From: Zonotrichia leucophrys gambelii
Lineage: Eukaryota; Chordata; Aves; Passeriformes; Passerellidae
Direction of reading: 5' to 3'
NCBI RefSeq assembly: GCF_028769735.1
Contig: NC_088200.1
Span: forward strand, 69,969,268 to 70,033,267
DNA length: 64,000 nt
The notes under the pieces are model-generated. The model saw nothing but the letters and a program-made list of their open reading frames with translations, did no database searches and was not told the DNA's origin. Shown one piece after another: positions 54,901 to 62,388 of the stretch (positions are counted from its first letter, which is position 1; each line of letters starts with the position of its first letter). Both the position numbers and the translations under genes were made by a program.

Positions 54901-57900
54901 CTAACCAAAACCCAGACTCAGTTGGGGATGTATGATCTATTTGCTAGGTGAGGCATTATGAAGTATTTTATACAACTCTCTGCTGTGTGATTTCCCGCAC
55001 TGTTCTTGACTTGCTTTAGAAAAAAACTGAACAAGGTTCCCCAATGAAAACAAGTGATTAACTTTCATAAGAGCCAAAATTTCCGGTTAAAGGAGGCAAA
55101 GACAACGCTGTTTTACCTGTTCAAGCTTCGCATGTCCAAATGCTCCATCACAAACGCAGTAATGCCCCCAGTGAGGTCAAAGATTTTCATGGGTTGAGGC
55201 ACTTTTATTGTCTTTGTTTTCAGGATGGCTTCCAGGCTTGCCTTTTCTCCCTCAAACATTCTTCTGGCCTGCCAGATATTAAGGAAAAGCATTAGTGTCT
55301 ACAAGCATCAGCCACACAAAGCACTTCCACAAAATCAACTGATTTTGTAAAACTTGCATAGAAACGTTGGAGGAAATGTTTATTCACACACAAAATACAG
55401 ACAGGACCACACCATCAGACCTGACGGTAGTTTTACAAATAAGTGATTTCACTTCATAAAACAAGTGAGTGAAAATGGCTTAGGTTCTAGAATTATCTAT
55501 AATTTAGAAAGTCTGTTTGAACTGAAGGAGTGCAAACTGCTTAGACATAAAGTATGAGCTCCTTCAGCTGTGCCCCATCACAGCGTTCACCAGAATGCTT
55601 TTCTATGGTGTTTTTTCCTTTCACCTCACAGGGGAAGGGCGTGGGTGGCAATCAGCTGCAGCAGCCAAATGCCCCTTATCACACTTGCACAACCCAAGCC
55701 ACTACCAACTGCATTTGCTTGGAAGATATTCTGAATTTGGGACCAGTTTCTGCACCTGCTACCCACAGCAAGGAACATCTACTCTCCCCAGTTCCTCCTC
55801 TGAGACCAGGGACACTCATCACATCAAAAAATGTTTGTCTGCAAGAATCAGGCAGGGACTGCAGAAAGAGCAGGTGGGAAATTTAACATATCTGGCAAAA
55901 GCAAAAGCAGGGAAGTAGAATGAATGAAATACAAAGAGAATGCTAGCCCTTTAGTAATGTTCCATGCAACACAGTCACAGGACAATTTGCAGCAGACATC
56001 AATTAAGAGGCAATCACAGAATGATCTGTGCTGCAAAGGACCTTACGACATCCAAAACCACTACCCTGTCCCATCCCCTGCCCTGGGTATGGACACACCT
56101 CCCACTATCTTCAACCCCTGTCCAACCTGGCCTTTGGATACTGCCAGGGATCCAGGGACACCCTGTGCCAGGATCTCACCACTCTCAGAGTCAGGAATTC
56201 CTTCTTCATATCTGACCTAACCCTACTCTCTGTCAGCTTGAAGCCATTCCCGTTTCCCTGTAAAAAGTCTCTCCCCATCTCTCCCCTGGGCTCCCCTCTG
56301 GCACTGGAAGGTGCCACTGTGTCTCCACAGAGCCCTCTCTTCTGCAGGCTCAGCAATCCCAGCCCTGCCAGCCTTTCCTCGCGGCGCTCCACGCCTCTGA
56401 CCATCTCTGGGAGACATCTCTGGCCATCCTTTGGCCCCAACAGCATCCACAGGAAATCAGGGAATGCTCTGTCTCTGTCCAAAGCACCACCCTGGGCCAT
56501 GAATTGCTGATGCACAGCAGCTGCTGCTCACACAGCACAGCGTTTACAAGCTTTTCCACAAAGTTTGCTTCAATCAGCGCTCAGGATCCACACACAGGCA
56601 GCAGCACACAAAATGAAATTGCTGAATAGAAAATCCATCCAGATCTCTTTTTTTCCCCCCAAAGCCTCATTTTGTAGCTCGTTGGATTGTGCAGCTAAAT
56701 ACAGAATGGTGTATAGCCCTAAGGAAGGGCTACATCAATTCAAACTCTCTCCTGTGACGCAGGATAACCTTCCTGCGTTATCCCATGTTGCCACCCCCAT
56801 TCAGCTCCCCAGCTTGATCAGAAATTGTTGAGAAATTTGGAATAGATAAAGTTGCATGCATACTTTCAAACACATTTGCTTGCTATGAAGGGCAAATACA
56901 AGTTTTGACTCCTGTTCTGCCACTGAAGCTATTTATGTGATAAACACAAGTATGGAGTATCTTTAAAGTAATTCCACTCTGTTTCTGCAAAAGATCCTAA
57001 AGGAATAAGTTGTATTGTATTTACCTCTACCAAATGCAGGTATCCACCTCTGACAGCACATTCCAGATATTGAAAGGACAAAGCAGAAAAGCTTGAACAA
57101 TTATGGAAAAGCATCACTTACTCTTTCTTGTGCGCAGGGAATTAAAAGTTTTAGTTAAAACCATAGAAGGCACACACCACCTCAGCAGACAATTCAGGGT
57201 TGCCTTAGCCCCTGTCACAGCACTTGCAGACTCTGTTACACCACTGTGACCCTTGGAGGTGACAACAGCATGCCAAGGTACACCTCCAACAAAATTTACA
57301 AGCAAACAAATTGCTTGTCCTGGACAAGCAACACTGATATCCCAACACTGTCCTGAATCAGTCAGGCTGGAAAACACCTCCCAGACCATCCAGTCCAACC
57401 TTTGACCCACCTGCACCTTCTCACCCACAGCACAGCACCAAGTGCCTCGTCCAGGTGTTCCTTGGGCACCTGCAGGATCTGGGACTACACGACCTACCTG
57501 GGCAGCCCCTTCCAATGCTTAACAACCTTTTCCAGGAAGAAATTCCTGCTGAGAATAGGTTTAGGTTAGACATTAGGAAGAAATTCCTGACTGTGAGAGT
57601 GGTGAGGCCCTGGCACAGGGTGCCCAGAGCAGCTGTGGCTGCCCCTGCATCCCTGGCAGTGTCCAAAGGCTGATGCCCACCCTGAGCCTGCCCTGTCCCA
57701 GCCCGAGGCCATTCCCAACCCTGCTGCTGTCCCTGCTCCCTGGAGCACAGCCCGCACCCCCGGCTGTGCTGTTGTGAGGGCCCCAGGACGAGGTGAGGGA
57801 TGAGAATTGACTCCACGTTCTCAGAAGGCTGATTTATTATATAATGATGTTATATTATGTTAAAAGAAAATTGTATACTAAAACTCAAGAAAGAGAAAGG

Positions 57901-58587
57901 AGACATCAGAAAGCTAGAAAAGAATGAATAATAAAAACCTGTGACAGACTCAGAGAGTGTGACACAGCTGCCTGTGATTGGCCATTACTTAAAAACAATT
58001 CACATGCTGGATAAACAATTCTCCAAATCACATTCCAGAGAAGCACAACATGGAGAAGCTGAAGCTTCCCAGCTTCTCAGGAGAAAAGATCCTGGTGAGG
58101 GGATTTTTCAGAGAATGTCACGGTGACACCCCCCGGCTGTGCCCTCCTGGCAGGAGCTGTGCAGAGCCACAAGGGCCCCCCGAGCCTCCTTTGCTCCAGG
58201 CTGAGCCCCTGCCCGGCTCCCTCAGCCTCTCCTGGGGCTCCATTCCCTTCCCAGCTCCGTTCCCTGCCCCGGCCACGCCGCAGCCCCTCCATTGCCCGTG
58301 TGAGGGCCCGGAGGTGCCGCAGCCCTCGAGGTGCGGCCTCAGCAGGGCCGGCCCAGGGACGGGCCCTGCCCCGCTCCTGCTGCCGCCCCAGGCCTGGAAC
58401 GCTGCCTGCCCACCCCCGGCAGCCCCCCATCCCTACGCCGCCACACCTCCGACTGGAAGTTGGTCTTCACGAACAGCCGGCCCTGGTCCGTGTCGTAGCT
58501 GCGGCCCTGGCTGATGCAGCCGCTCCCCGTGTGCCCGGTGGGGCGCAGCAGCGTCGTGCCGAGCGCTCGCTTCAGCGCGTCCTCCAT
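51592..58587 (-). CDS. FN3KRP: Ketosamine-3-kinase (fructosamine-3-kinase-related protein), complete
   Basis: FN3KRP phosphorylates ribulosamines and psicosamines on glycated proteins with ATP, making them unstable and so repairing the protein. It acts in the cytosol. Six minus-strand exons are 58447-58587, 55117-55268, 53667-53758, 53153-53229, 52625-52747 and 51592-51930. They total 924 bases, giving 307 residues against 309 in human. All introns are GT-AG and the phases close without a stop. Visible motifs are the P-loop [14 protein letters not shown] with the conserved redox Cys at residue 24, [23 protein letters not shown], the catalytic loop HGDLWGGN (213-220), and the metal-binding [14 protein letters not shown] (from 232). 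[12 protein letters not shown] and the C-terminal [15 protein letters not shown] favour FN3KRP over its paralogue FN3K. No paralogue lies next to it in this window. Nothing indicates inactivation. Confidence 0.96.
51931..52624 (-). other. FN3KRP intron 5
   Basis: Nothing but intron sequence recognised. Confidence 0.85.
52625..52747 (-). CDS. FN3KRP: FN3KRP exon 5
   Basis: The exon encodes [20 protein letters not shown], then [19 protein letters not shown] and LQ. Both junctions are in phase 0 (CTTCAG|GTT and CTTCAG|GTAGGA). Confidence 0.96.
52748..53152 (-). other. FN3KRP intron 4
   Basis: Nothing but intron sequence recognised. Confidence 0.85.
53153..53229 (-). CDS. FN3KRP: FN3KRP exon 4
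   Basis: The exon encodes [20 protein letters not shown] and then CGYLPQ. The acceptor is GTAAAG|GT and the donor is CACAG|GTAGGT. Confidence 0.94.
53230..53666 (-). other. FN3KRP intron 3
   Basis: Nothing but intron sequence recognised. Confidence 0.85.
53667..53758 (-). CDS. FN3KRP: FN3KRP exon 3
   Basis: The exon encodes [20 protein letters not shown] and then [10 protein letters not shown]. The acceptor is TTTCTTAG|A and the donor is GTTG|GTACAG. Confidence 0.95.
53759..55116 (-). other. FN3KRP intron 2
   Basis: AT-rich intron of 1.36 kb. No element recognised. Confidence 0.85.
55117..55268 (-). CDS. FN3KRP: FN3KRP exon 2
   Basis: The exon encodes [18 protein letters not shown] and then [10 protein letters not shown]. 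The acceptor is CTGGCAG|GCC and the donor is ACAG|GTAAAA. Two bases carry into exon 3. Confidence 0.95.
56011..56470 (-). mobile_element. CR1 LINE 3' part
   Basis: Begins ATCACAGAATGATCTGTG and continues through the reverse-complement CR1 body, including AGCCTTTCCTCGCGGCGCTC-type rRNA-like words. Overlapping ORFs on both strands are by-products. Confidence 0.8.
57355..57545 (-). mobile_element. CR1 fragment (minus), first arm of an inverted pair
   Basis: CAGACCATCCAGTCCAACC, then GGGCAGCCCCTTCCAATGC, is typical reverse-complement CR1. It runs head-to-head into the next, plus-oriented fragment. Confidence 0.8.
57548..57685 (+). mobile_element. CR1 fragment (plus), second arm of an inverted pair
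   Basis: GGTTTAGGTTAGACATTAGG and then GAGAGTGGTGAGGCCCTGGC is sense CR1 3' sequence. AGGAAGAAATTCCTG occurs on both sides of the junction. Confidence 0.8.
57690..58270 (-). mobile_element. CR1 fragment (minus) split by an LTR insertion
   Basis: CR1-like sequence GAGGCCATTCCCAACCCTGC to GGCTGTGC (57769) resumes after the LTR at CCCCCGGCTGTGCCCTCCTG (58130). It continues with GGCTCCATTCCCTTCCCAGC to about 58270. The two parts join naturally if the LTR and one 13-bp copy are removed. Confidence 0.65.
57770..58129 (-). mobile_element. LTR in FN3KRP intron 1, flanked by 13-bp direct repeats
   Basis: Read on the minus strand, the element starts TGTCACGGTGACATTCTC and ends CCCTCACAACA. A poly(A) signal AATAAA lies at 57833-57838. 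The flanking sequence CCCCCGGCTGTGC is present at 57757-57769 and 58130-58142. The 5' end resembles the 37022-37408 LTR. It has the same orientation as FN3KRP. The right edge could be 58128 or 58129. Confidence 0.8.
58447..58587 (-). CDS. FN3KRP: FN3KRP exon 1 (P-loop)
   Basis: The start codon at 58587-58585 opens [10 protein letters not shown]. The exon encodes the P-loop GCISQG with the family Cys and ends FQSE|GTGTGG in phase 0. It lies at the edge of a CpG island. Confidence 0.95.
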
Positions 58588-58629
58588 GGCGGCGGCTGCC
58601 GGGGAAGGCACGGGGCGGAACCGGGCGGG

Positions 58630-58742
58630 CAACGGAGGGGAGGGACGGGCCGAGAAGGGGAGGGAAGGGACGGGTCGAGAAGGGGCGGGCAAGGAAGGGA
58701 AGGGAAGGGACGGGCCGAGAAGGGGAGGGACGAGGCGGGCGA
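58630..58742 (+). repeat. G-rich minisatellite upstream of FN3KRP
   Basis: Imperfect tandem units of about 30 bases are built from GGGACGGGCCGAGAAGGGG and GGAAGGGAAGGG words. G tracts are on the plus strand, which is the FN3KRP template strand. Confidence 0.8.
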
Positions 58743-58858
58743 AGGGCGGCTGCGGCGGCGGCTGCTGAGGCGGTTGTGGCCGTTAACGCGCCCGGTTGAG
58801 GCGCCCGAGGCACTCGAGCACTACCGTCAAAAGATTCCCTCGTTCCTCGTATGTCGAT

Positions 58859-59474
58859 TGTGAAAAGTGCATATTATGTGGCTCTACGCAGATGTTCGCT
58901 CTATGTGTTTTGATGTATTGATTAGTCGGGCTGTATTAACATTTTAATGATGTAGTCTGGTAGTTAAAAGGTAATTTTTGTAGTTAAAATAAGAATTCTG
59001 TTAGTGGAATATTTTTTTAGGGAAGGAATGAGGCACTCGCACCAGGTAGCAGCCACAGGACGCCTGAATCTTTCAGAGAAAGGGAATTTATTGCCCCATT
59101 ATCAGAAGAAAAGAATTTATTTCCGCCTCACTCAACCATGAAGACGCCGTCAGGATTCAGAGGAAGAAGTTGACACTGATCAGACAGAATCCTATGTTTG
59201 AATGGAATTCATGCATCATGGATGAGCTGTATGAATATGCAACAGGTTATTGTTTTTAAGGGTTACTCCTCTGTTAACATGGGTCCTTTTTCAGGCTCAT
59301 GCTGCCCAGAAAAAGGTACCCAGATGTCTGTAACTCTTTGTTTCTATTGTCTCATATTGTCCTAATTCAATTTGTCCAAATTATTATTACTCTAATTCTA
59401 TTACTATTTTTATAGCCATTTTATTACTATTAAACTTTTAAAATTTTAAAAACAAATTATTGGCTTTTTTCACA
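58859..59474 (-). mobile_element. LTR copy A of a three-copy local cluster
   Basis: Starts TGTGAAAAGTGC and ends GCTTTTTTCACA on the plus strand, with TGTGA/TCACA termini. LTR-sense AATAAA lies at 59087-59092. Along its whole length it matches the reverse complement of copy C (61000-61588) with moderate divergence. No clean target duplication is seen (TCGAT versus CCAAT). Confidence 0.75.
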
Positions 59475-59544
59475 CCAATTCTCCCGTATGTTCAGTTTTA
59501 TTCGTCTCTTAATTGTTGAACAATTCCAAAATTGTTCCACCAAT

Positions 59545-59640
59545 TACAAAATAGTTGGAAGGGACCCACGAGGACTATCAAGTCCAGCTAGTGGCCCTGC
59601 ACATGACATCCCCACTATCCCATGTGCCTGAGTGCATTCT
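59545..59640 (-). mobile_element. CR1 fragment
   Basis: TAGTTGGAAGGGACCCACGA, then CTATCAAGTCCAGCTAGTGG, is reverse-complement CR1 3' sequence. Confidence 0.7.
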
Positions 59641-59680
59641 CCTTCAATATTTTTCTTAAAATCTGCACAGCTGCATAGTA

Positions 59681-59863
59681 ATGGAACTGGATCTTCAGGA
59701 TCTACCGATAAATTTATTAGATAAAGCCTTAAAGAAAGAAAAAGAACAGGAAAAAAAAATCAGCTTCCAATATGATAATAGGCAACAACAGAAGCAGTTA
59801 CAATTTACAAAGTTACAAACTTTAATGCAAAAGTTTGATGCTAGTTTACATAATCTTAAATAA
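59681..59863 (+). CDS. Unidentified 60-codon ORF, Lys/Gln-rich, coiled-coil-like (tentative)
   Basis: The ORF begins MELDLQDLPINLLDKALKKE and ends LMQKFDASLHNLK. It is rich in Lys, Glu and Gln with heptad-like Leu spacing. It is followed by AATAAA-type signals at about 59864-59945. An acceptor-like TCTGCACAG lies just upstream, so it could be a terminal exon or a retrocopy fragment. It was not recognised as any family. It sits between LTR copies A and B, just after a CR1 fragment, and has no visible promoter. It could equally be a chance ORF. Confidence 0.25.
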   Translation: MELDLQDLPINLLDKALKKEKEQEKKISFQYDNRQQQKQLQFTKLQTLMQKFDASLHNLK

Positions 59864-60233
59864 ATAAACCACAAGATTAAGTAATGACATACGTCATACA
59901 TTAACCTTACATGCATTAACCTAAAGTTTTAAATAAATAAAGTACACTTGATAGACGAGTTCTGGCTGAAGCAGATGATGTGTGCCAGAAATTCGCTGTT
60001 GCTGAATTTCTGTATTAGTCTCTTAATTTAAAACACACTGTTGTGCAGACTGGCATCCATTCTTTGCTTCACAATAACCAGGGCTACACTAAGAATGAAA
60101 GATAAAAAGAAGATTAAGGCATGTAAACATTTCTGCGGAGTTTGGAATCTCATGTTCTTCCGTTTGAAGCAGCACCAAAGACAGCTCAGGTGGGTGGAGT
60201 CTGAGGGCTGAACAGAGCCTTTGGCTTCGTTTT
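59864..60233. other. AT-rich spacer between LTR copies A and B
   Basis: No gene recognised. Several AATAAA words follow the small ORF. There is no retroviral coding sequence, so copies A and B do not form a recognisable provirus. Confidence 0.5.
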
Positions 60234-60892
60234 TGTGAAAAATGTGGATTTTATGATTGGCTCTCCGCAAGCATTAAAATTAATATTATGCGTGTTGTGT
60301 TAGAAAGTTATGCTGTCTTAATTATTTCACATAGTGTGTTAAATACAGTTTTAGGTTATAACAAAATGTTACAATCGAAACTCTGCTATGTAGGATGCTT
60401 TTTTCCTAAAGAAAGGACTCACAGTAAGATAGCGACCAGAGGGCACCTAAATCTTCCAGAGAAAGGGAATTTATTGCTCTCTTAGCAGAAGAAATTAACT
60501 TCTTTCCATTCCGCTCAGCCAGGACAAAGCCATTAGGATTCAGAGGAAGAAGTTGACAATGACCAGACAGAATCCTGTGTTTGAATAGAATTTATATAAG
60601 CATCATGTATGAGGTGTATGAATATGCAACAGGTTATTAACAGTTGCATATTGTTTTTAAGCACAGTTGTTTTTAAGGGTTAATCCTCTGTTAACAGGTG
60701 TCTGTTTTCAGGTTTATGCTGCCCAGAAAATGGTACTTGGACATCTGTAACTCTTTGTTTCTATTGTCTCCTATTATCCTAACTCAAATTGTCCAAAATT
60801 TTTATTACTCTAATTATATTGCTGTTTTTGTAACAATTTTATTACTATCAAACTTTTAAAATTTTAAAAACAAGTGATTGGCGTTTTTCACA
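60234..60892 (-). mobile_element. LTR copy B of the local cluster
   Basis: Starts TGTGAAAAATGTGG and ends GGCGTTTTTCACA on the plus strand. LTR-sense AATAAA lies at 60470-60475. The half nearest 60892 matches copies A and C, while the other half is a different subfamily. Flanking TTTT on both sides may be a 4-bp duplication but is too simple to rely on. Confidence 0.75.
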
Positions 60893-60999
60893 TTTTGCAA
60901 AATCAGTGTCACCGCACCTCGAGTCTGAGCATCAGTGAGAATTCCTCATTATTTCCTTTTGTCTCCTGGCATAGTCACAGGGAATAACAAATGCAATAG

Positions 61000-61588
61000 T
61001 GTGAAAAACGCCAATCACTTGTTCTTAAAATTTTAAAAGTTTAATAGTAATAAAATGGCTATAAAAATAGTAATACAGAGTAATTAGGACAATATGAGAC
61101 AATAAAGACAAAGAGTTATGGACGTCCAGGTACCTATTTCTGGGCAGCACAAGCTAAAAAAATGACACCCGTTAACAAAGGATTAACCCTTAAAAACAAT
61201 AACCTGTTGCATATTCATACAGCTCATACATGATGCAGAAATTCCATTCAAACACAGGATTCTGTCTGGTCAGTGTCAGCTCCTTCCTCTGAATCCTAAC
61301 AGCGCCGTCGAGGAGGGAAGAAGTTCGTTTGTTCTGATAAGAGGGCAATAAATTCTTTTTCTCTGAAAGATTTAGGTGTCCTGGGGCTGCTATTTTTCTG
61401 AGTACCTCATTATATTCTTAAAAATAAATCCCACTAACATAGTTCTTATTTTAATTACAAAAGTTCCCTTTTAACTACAAGACTACATTTACCGTATTAT
61501 TACAATGTTAATACAGCACTACTAATCAGTACATCAAAATGCGTATTGTAAATTTCTGCGTAGAGCCATATAATATGCACTTGTCACA
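61000..61588 (+). mobile_element. LTR copy C of the local cluster, solo with target duplication
   Basis: Starts TGTGAAAAACGCC and ends CACTTGTCACA. It is flanked by AATAG at 60995-60999 and 61589-61593. AATAAA lies at 61347-61352. A 5-bp duplication fits ERVL- or ERV1-type integrases. It faces copy B, with only 107 bases between them. Confidence 0.85.
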
Positions 61589-61689
61589 AATAGCAATCTA
61601 GCCAAAAACTAAACGCCGGCCGACGTGCCTCAACGTTCATAAGGACCTAAAGAGTTCTCATACTGAAGTTGTGGAACGTGCGAGCCGAA

Positions 61690-61870
61690 ATCACGGAAGT
61701 TTGCGGAGTGTCACGGCGTGTCCAGGCGGCCACTGTGACCTCATCGGTGACGGCATGCCTGTCCCGCAAGGGCTGTCCCGGAGCATTGTGACCTCACGGC
61801 CGCCGCCGCCGCCGCCTCGCCGCCCCGGTGCGCTATAAAAGCGGGCGCGCCGGCCCCGGCCCGCGGCAGC
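61690..61870 (+). promoter_or_regulatory. Protamine promoter: two CRE-like boxes and a TATA box
   Basis: TGACCTCA occurs at 61736-61743 and 61789-61796, both preceded by TG, and a TATAAAA lies at 61834-61840. The boxes are one base off the palindromic CRE TGACGTCA. Known mammalian protamine promoters use similar CRE variants bound by the testis activator CREM-tau; its use here is inference. The ATG lies only 31 bases after the TATA box, so the 5' UTR must be very short. Confidence 0.75.
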
Positions 61871-62044
61871 ATGGCCCGCTACCGCCGGCGCTCCCGCGGG
61901 AGCCGCAGCCGCAGCCGCAGCCGGAGCCGGAGCCGGCGCCGCCGCTCCCGCCGCCGGGGCGTGCGCAGGAGGCGCCGCGCCTCGCGCCGCTCCCGCTACC
62001 GCCGGAGCCGCCGCTCCAGCCGCAGACGCCGCCGCCGCCGCTGA
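61871..62044 (+). CDS. PRM1: Avian protamine (galline type), intronless
   Basis: Protamines replace histones in late spermatids and compact sperm DNA by Arg-phosphate contacts. The 57-residue product starts MARYRRRSRGSRSRSRSR, continues with Arg clusters separated by Ser, and ends SSRRRRRRR before TGA at 62042-62044. It has no Cys or Lys and two Tyr (residues 4 and 43), as in bird protamines and unlike mammalian P1, which has Cys cross-links. The MARYR start is shared by P1 and galline. The SR dipeptide run at residues 11-21 resembles SRPK phosphorylation sites of protamines. The gene has its own TATA box, two CRE-like boxes and a poly(A) signal, with no intron. The long antisense ORFs here are shadows of the Arg codons. 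The symbol is by homology only. Confidence 0.92.
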   Translation: MARYRRRSRGSRSRSRSRSRSRRRRSRRRGVRRRRRASRRSRYRRSRRSSRRRRRRR

Positions 62045-62097
62045 GCCGAGCGCGGGGCTCGGCCTCGCCCGGGCTGTGGCGCGGGGCTGCCCATGCC

Positions 62098-62103
62098 AAT
62101 AAA
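62098..62103 (+). terminator. Polyadenylation signal of the protamine gene
   Basis: AATAAA lies 54 bases after the stop codon, followed by GTGT-rich downstream sequence. The implied mRNA is only about 260 bases. Confidence 0.85.
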
Positions 62104-62109
62104 GGCCTG

Positions 62110-62375
62110 CAATGTGTACGGGGCTGTGCGGGTCCCTGGCTGTGCCTGCTGTCCCTGCGTGTCCGTGGGTGCCCGTCTGTGTCCTGCCTGTGCCGGGTGT
62201 CACACCCTGGCTGTGCCTCCGTGTCTGTGTGTGTCCGTGTCTGTGCCTGCGGTCCCTGCGTGTCGGTGTGTGTCCTGCGTGTCCCTGGCTGTGCTTGATG
62301 TCCCTGCGTGTCACACCCTGGCTGTCCCTCAGTGCCCCTGTGTGTCCGTGGATGTCCATCCCCAAGCGGGACCCT
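62110..62375 (+). repeat. Degenerate minisatellite downstream of protamine
   Basis: Irregular units based on TGTCCCTGCGTGTC and GGCTGTGCCTG repeat many times, starting directly after the protamine 3' end. All three frames give spurious Cys/Val/Pro ORFs. Confidence 0.85.
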
Positions 62376-62388
62376 GCCCCCAGTCCCT

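Larger units (their letters stand above)
55269..58446 (-). other. FN3KRP intron 1, repeat-laden
   Basis: Intron of 3.2 kb holding at least three CR1 pieces and one LTR, each listed separately. Other stretches (55269-56010 and 56480-57350) show nothing recognisable. Confidence 0.85.
58440..58860 (-). promoter_or_regulatory. CpG-rich FN3KRP promoter region
   Basis: Dense CpG and GC sequence surrounds and precedes the FN3KRP start codon. There is no TATA box. It includes a G-rich minisatellite. ORFs on the opposite strand are GC-island artefacts. Confidence 0.7.

Noticed and set aside
58123..58863. 246-codon plus-strand ORF
   Set aside because: Antisense to FN3KRP exon 1, its CpG island, a CR1 piece and the G-rich minisatellite.
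58859..60892. LTR copies A and B as the two ends of one provirus
   Set aside because: Only about 760 bases lie between them, including a CR1 piece and no retroviral coding or primer-site sequence. The two LTRs also belong to different subfamilies in part.
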